A stretch of DNA of 6,975 nucleotides. Origin: Clostridiaceae bacterium (GTDB lineage Bacteria; Bacillota; Clostridia; Saccharofermentanales; Fastidiosipilaceae). Below the pieces are notes generated by a model that was given only the letters and a program-made list of their open reading frames with translations, ran no database searches and was not told the origin of the DNA. The translations under genes were made by a program, and so were the position numbers. Where the stretch lies: contig JAAYZH010000312.1 in assembly GCA_012514965.1 (NCBI GenBank), forward strand, positions 1-6,975, read 5' to 3'. This document shows, piece after piece, positions 5,207 to 6,975 of the stretch (position 1 is the first letter of the stretch; every line of letters starts with the position of its first letter).

Positions 5207-6975
5207 ATGACTCAACAAGAACGGCAGCAGCGCTTTAGCAAGCCTTTGCTGCGAATATTTATCAGTTATTACGGCCCGCACCGCAAACTTTTCTTTCTGG
5301 ACCTGTTTTGCGCGCTGGGCATTGCCATTGTCGACCTCCTCTTCCCCATGGTCTCACGCTTTGCCTTACAAGACCTGCTTCCGCAGGGGATGTACCGCCA
5401 ATTCACACTTTTGATTTTTGGCCTTGTAGCAGCCTATGTCGTTCGCTCCGTCTTGATGTACATCGTAACGTACTGGGGACATTTGATGGGCGTACGCATG
5501 GAAGCCGACATGCGCCGAGATCTCTTTACGCATATCTCGCACATGAGCTATCGTTTTTATGACAACAACCGCACCGGATCCCTCCTGTCACGTATCGTGT
5601 CTGATCTCTTCGACATTGTCGAGCTGGCCCACCACGGTCCCGAAGACCTCTTCATCGCCGGTATCACCCTCGTCGGATCCTTTATACTCATGCTGCGCAT
5701 CCGCTGGCAGCTGGCCTTGCTCCTGATTTTTGTCGTCCCCTTTATCGTTCTCCTTACCATCCGTCAGCGCAAGCGTATGTCCGACACCTCCGTGCAGGTC
5801 AAAGAGACCACCGCCCAGATCAATTCCGACATCGAGAGCAGTATTTCCGGTGCTCGCACGGCCCAAGCTTTCACGAACGAAAAGTTCGAAGTCAAGAAGT
5901 TCAACCGCGGCAACAATGCCTACACCCAGGCCAAAGACGGCTACTATCACTCCATGGCAACCTACCAGAGCGGCATGGAATTCATGACCAGCATTCTCAA
6001 TATCATGGTCATCGGCGTCGGCGGTTATTTCGTGGCCAAAGGCGAGATGGACCTCGTGGATCTCATCGCCTTCACACTCTATGTGAACAGCTTCCTCTCC
6101 CCGATCCGCAAACTCGTTTTCTTCTTCGAGCAATACACCAAAGGCATGGCAGGCCTCGAACGTTTCGTCGAACTCATGCGCAATGACCCTGAGATCATCG
6201 ACAGCCCTTCTGCCTCCGATGTTCAGCCCTTGGACGGCGATGTCGTCTACCAGAACGTCACCTTCACCTATAATCCCGAAGGAGACGAAAATTCCACTAT
6301 CCTGCACAATCTGAGTTTGACCGTTCCCGAAGGCCACAAAGTAGCCATCGTCGGCCCTTCCGGCAGCGGCAAAACCACCCTCTGCCAGCTCTTGCCGCGC
6401 TTCTACCAGATCACCGGCGGCGTCATCACCATCGGCGGACATGACATCAAAGACATCACGCTCAAGAGTCTGCGCGCGCAGATCGGCATCGTCCAGCAAG
6501 AAGTCTTCATTTTCGCCGACACCATTCTCGAGAACATCCGCTACGGCAGGCCGGATGCCACTTTCGAAGAAGTCGTCGCCGCTGCCAAACTTGCGGAAAT
6601 CGATGACTTTATCCACCAATTGCCCGATGGCTACAACACAATTGTAGGCGAACGCGGCACCACTCTCTCAGGCGGCCAAAGACAGCGCGTCAGCATCGCG
6701 CGTATCTTCCTCAAAAACCCTCGCATCATGATCCTGGATGAAGCGACCTCGGCGCTGGATACCGCCACCGAAGTTCGCATTCAGCGAGCCCTCGACACCC
6801 TCGCTCAGGGACGCACCAGCCTTATCATCGCCCACCGCCTCTCTACCATCCGCAATGCCGACACAATCGTCTACCTCGACCAGGAGGGCATTCGCGAGCA
6901 GGGATCCCACGCTGAGCTCATGGCCCAGAACGGCCCCTACCGCCAGCTCTACGAAGCCCAGTACCGTTCTCTCTA
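5207..6975 (+). CDS. ABC transporter half-molecule with fused membrane and ATPase domains (MsbA/BmrA-like), nearly complete
   Basis: There are 589 full codons; the window ends in TA, which could itself begin a stop codon. Half-transporters of this class run about 570-600 residues, so almost nothing is missing. Six hydrophobic spans are seen near 28-46, 66-85, 148-166, 169-186, 259-276 and 287-309, forming a type IV exporter membrane domain. The ATPase domain has A-loop Tyr355, Walker A GPSGSGKT (383-390), Q-loop Gln431, signature LSGGQ (487-491), Walker B ILDEA with Asp511 and catalytic Glu512, D-loop SALD (515-518) and H-loop His543. Every site is canonical, so a homodimer with two active sites is possible, though a partner gene could follow outside the window. 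Such proteins export lipids, drugs or peptides; the substrate cannot be read from sequence. No peptidase domain precedes the membrane part. It is divergent from yigZ. Confidence 0.95.
   Translation, partial: MTQQERQQRFSKPLLRIFISYYGPHRKLFFLDLFCALGIAIVDLLFPMVSRFALQDLLPQGMYRQFTLLIFGLVAAYVVRSVLMYIVTYWGHLMGVRMEADMRRDLFTHISHMSYRFYDNNRTGSLLSRIVSDLFDIVELAHHGPEDLFIAGITLVGSFILMLRIRWQLALLLIFVVPFIVLLTIRQRKRMSDTSVQVKETTAQINSDIESSISGARTAQAFTNEKFEVKKFNRGNNAYTQAKDGYYHSMATYQSGMEFMTSILNIMVIGVGGYFVAKGEMDLVDLIAFTLYVNSFLSPIRKLVFFFEQYTKGMAGLERFVELMRNDPEIIDSPSASDVQPLDGDVVYQNVTFTYNPEGDENSTILHNLSLTVPEGHKVAIVGPSGSGKTTLCQLLPRFYQITGGVITIGGHDIKDITLKSLRAQIGIVQQEVFIFADTILENIRYGRPDATFEEVVAAAKLAEIDDFIHQLPDGYNTIVGERGTTLSGGQRQRVSIARIFLKNPRIMILDEATSALDTATEVRIQRALDTLAQGRTSLIIAHRLSTIRNADTIVYLDQEGIREQGSHAELMAQNGPYRQLYEAQYRSL

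Noticed and set aside
5102..5281. 60-residue N-terminal extension of YigZ starting with ATG at 5281
   Set aside because: It is antisense to the start and ribosome binding site of the ABC gene, unlike YigZ N-termini, and upstream of the best promoter candidate.
5588..6619. Long open frame on the minus strand inside the ABC transporter gene
   Set aside because: It lies fully antisense to clear ABC motifs, has low-complexity acidic composition, and is explained by C-ending codons on the coding strand.

Overview
The window carries six protein genes and almost no non-coding DNA. Five lie on the minus strand in one tightly spaced run, and one is divergent on the plus strand. Purine-rich AAGGAG-like ribosome binding sites, a medium-to-high G+C content judged by eye, and the set of families (a type I amylomaltase, a DUF368 polyprenyl-phosphate transporter, YigZ/YvyE) fit a bacterium of the Bacillota. 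No rRNA or other taxonomic marker is present, so this placement is inference.

Reading in the direction of transcription of the minus-strand run, from 5101 down to 1: a YigZ/IMPACT-family protein (5101-4451); a NYN-domain putative RNase with a C-terminal OST-HTH/LOTUS domain (4447-3584), starting only 3 nt after the yigZ stop; a DUF368/PopT-type membrane protein (3531-2575); the 4-alpha-glucanotransferase MalQ (2514-964); and the N-terminal part of the exonuclease RecJ (940-1), cut by the window edge. The gaps are 3, 52, 60 and 23 nt and none holds a recognisable terminator, so one polycistronic unit is plausible. The 60-nt gap before malQ holds a weak promoter-like arrangement with a 12-bp palindrome in its spacer. 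The plus strand, from 5207 to the right edge, encodes an ABC-type half-transporter (fused membrane and ATPase domains, MsbA/BmrA-like) that is complete except perhaps for its last codons.

The functions in the minus-strand run are mixed: putative translation/RNA biology (YigZ, NYN-LOTUS), envelope lipid carrier recycling (PopT), alpha-glucan metabolism (MalQ) and DNA repair (RecJ). The most unusual sequence-level point is yigZ. Homology, length and a well-placed ribosome binding site all converge on an initiation site where the codon is AUC, with no in-frame ATG, GTG or TTG nearby. That is either a non-canonical start or a one-base error. I found no mobile element, CRISPR array, RNA gene or clearly novel system in the window.
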